A stretch of DNA of 64,000 nt from Agelaius tricolor (lineage: Eukaryota; Chordata; Aves; Passeriformes; Icteridae). The notes under the pieces were generated by a model. It saw only the letters and a program-made list of their open reading frames with translations. It was not told the origin of the DNA and did no database searches. Both the position numbers and the translations under genes were made by a program. Location: assembly GCA_023055355.1 (NCBI GenBank), contig JALJCS010000056.1, positions 1,550,001 to 1,614,000 on the forward strand, read 5' to 3'. Below, piece after piece: positions 63,574-64,000 of the stretch (position 1 is the stretch's first letter; each line of letters begins with the position of its first letter).

Positions 63574-64000
63574 CACGAAAAACAGCCTCATAAACACCTG
63601 GGCTAGGGAACATGGCATTGAGTGGGTGTACCACATTCCTTAACATGCACTAGCTGCTGGGAAACTTGAGCTGTGCAAAAGAATGCTAAAAATCACCTTG
63701 GAGGCACTGGGCAGGGGGACTTTCAAAAACTGGGAGCTGCATTTAGCAAAGGCCACCTAGTTAGTTAACACCAGAGGTTCCACAAATCAAGCTGGCCCTG
63801 CCCAGTCTGAACCCCTGCATAAATGAGAAAGAGATAAGATTCCAGTGGTACATATGAAAGGTATGTTAGGAAAATCTGTTTGGATTAATTCTGCCTCAAG
63901 TAAAGACAAACCCATCTGTGGGATTGTTTTTGCTCAGGGTCCTGGTTGCACATGGTGGGTGATGCAGAGGGATGGGGAAACACGTGGCTCCAGAAAGACA
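63574..64000 (+). pseudogene. pol: L2 integrase, end of core and C-terminal domain, cut by window end
   Basis: After the LTRs the frame resumes with EHGIEWVYHIP, then a core helix with LELCKRMLKITLEALG-type sequence in broken frames, GTFKNWELHLAKAT, NTRGSTNQAGPAQSEPL and GMLGKSVWINSASSKDKPICG...GCTWWVMQRDG. Two or more stops. It continues past 64000. Confidence 0.8.

Larger units (their letters stand above)
57116..64000 (+). mobile_element. L2: ERV-L provirus running off the window
   Basis: Plus-strand ERV-L coding region: gag, protease, RT, RNase H, integrase. Interrupted by the solo LTRs at 60069-60994, 61784-62448 and LTR material at 62601-63573, and continuing beyond 64000. Homologous to L1 throughout gag to RNase H. 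Confidence 0.82.

Noticed and set aside
1..64000. CRISPR arrays, operons, ribosome binding sites and rRNA
   Set aside because: Repeats here are LTRs and microsatellites; the sequence is vertebrate in character and shows no prokaryotic organisation.

Overview
This window looks like bird genomic DNA made almost entirely of endogenous retroviruses (ERVs) inserted into one another. I recognise no host gene, RNA gene, CRISPR array or bacterial feature. The avian call rests on two alpharetrovirus (ALV)-type Env proteins, tRNA-Trp-like primer sites, and an ERV-L family and LTR families typical of birds. The density of full-length and nested elements would fit a female-specific W chromosome or other heterochromatin, but that is inference. 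I use these working names: G1 and G2 (gammaretrovirus-like), K1-K4 (ERV-K, beta/alpha-like) and L1, L2 (ERV-L).

Layout. 1-8578: G1 on the minus strand (3' LTR cut by the window start, env, pol, pro, gag, primer site, 5' LTR), with a solo LTR inside RT and a composite LTR insertion inside its 5' LTR. 8579-10653: poorly classified DNA with a G1-type solo LTR and the 3' end of an ERV-L-like LTR. 10654 to about 27650: G2 on the minus strand, broken by LTRs at 11.6-14.4 kb, an ERV-L-type solo LTR (15288-16161), the K1 provirus (16244-24893, plus) and a G1-type solo LTR (26165-26998). 27650-29017: ERV-L-like LTR debris with one solo LTR. 29024-41826: K2 (minus), which contains K3 (32397-40054, minus), the youngest and most complete provirus. 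41833-44105: LTR debris. About 44110-56815: L1 (minus), interrupted by six elements including K4 (46520-51669, plus). 57116-64000: L2 (plus), running off the window, with nested solo LTRs.

Target-site duplications (TSDs) identify about 18 insertions. Their lengths sort by class: 6 bp for K-type, 5 bp for L-type, and 4 bp for most gamma-type. By-eye LTR divergence gives a relative order: K1 about 6%, K2 about 3.5%, K4 under 1%, K3 none seen. This agrees with the nesting of K3 in K2.

K3 keeps the whole gag-pro-pol-env layout, two zinc knuckles, both -1 frameshift heptamers and an intact ALV-type env, but carries nonsense codons in gag (codon 2) and pol (three). Between its integrase and env there is a long open frame with CxxC pairs and, after one stop, an arginine-rich end that overlaps env. 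It resembles the layout of retroviral RNA-export regulators and is the most interesting observation here. All the other proviruses are clearly defective.
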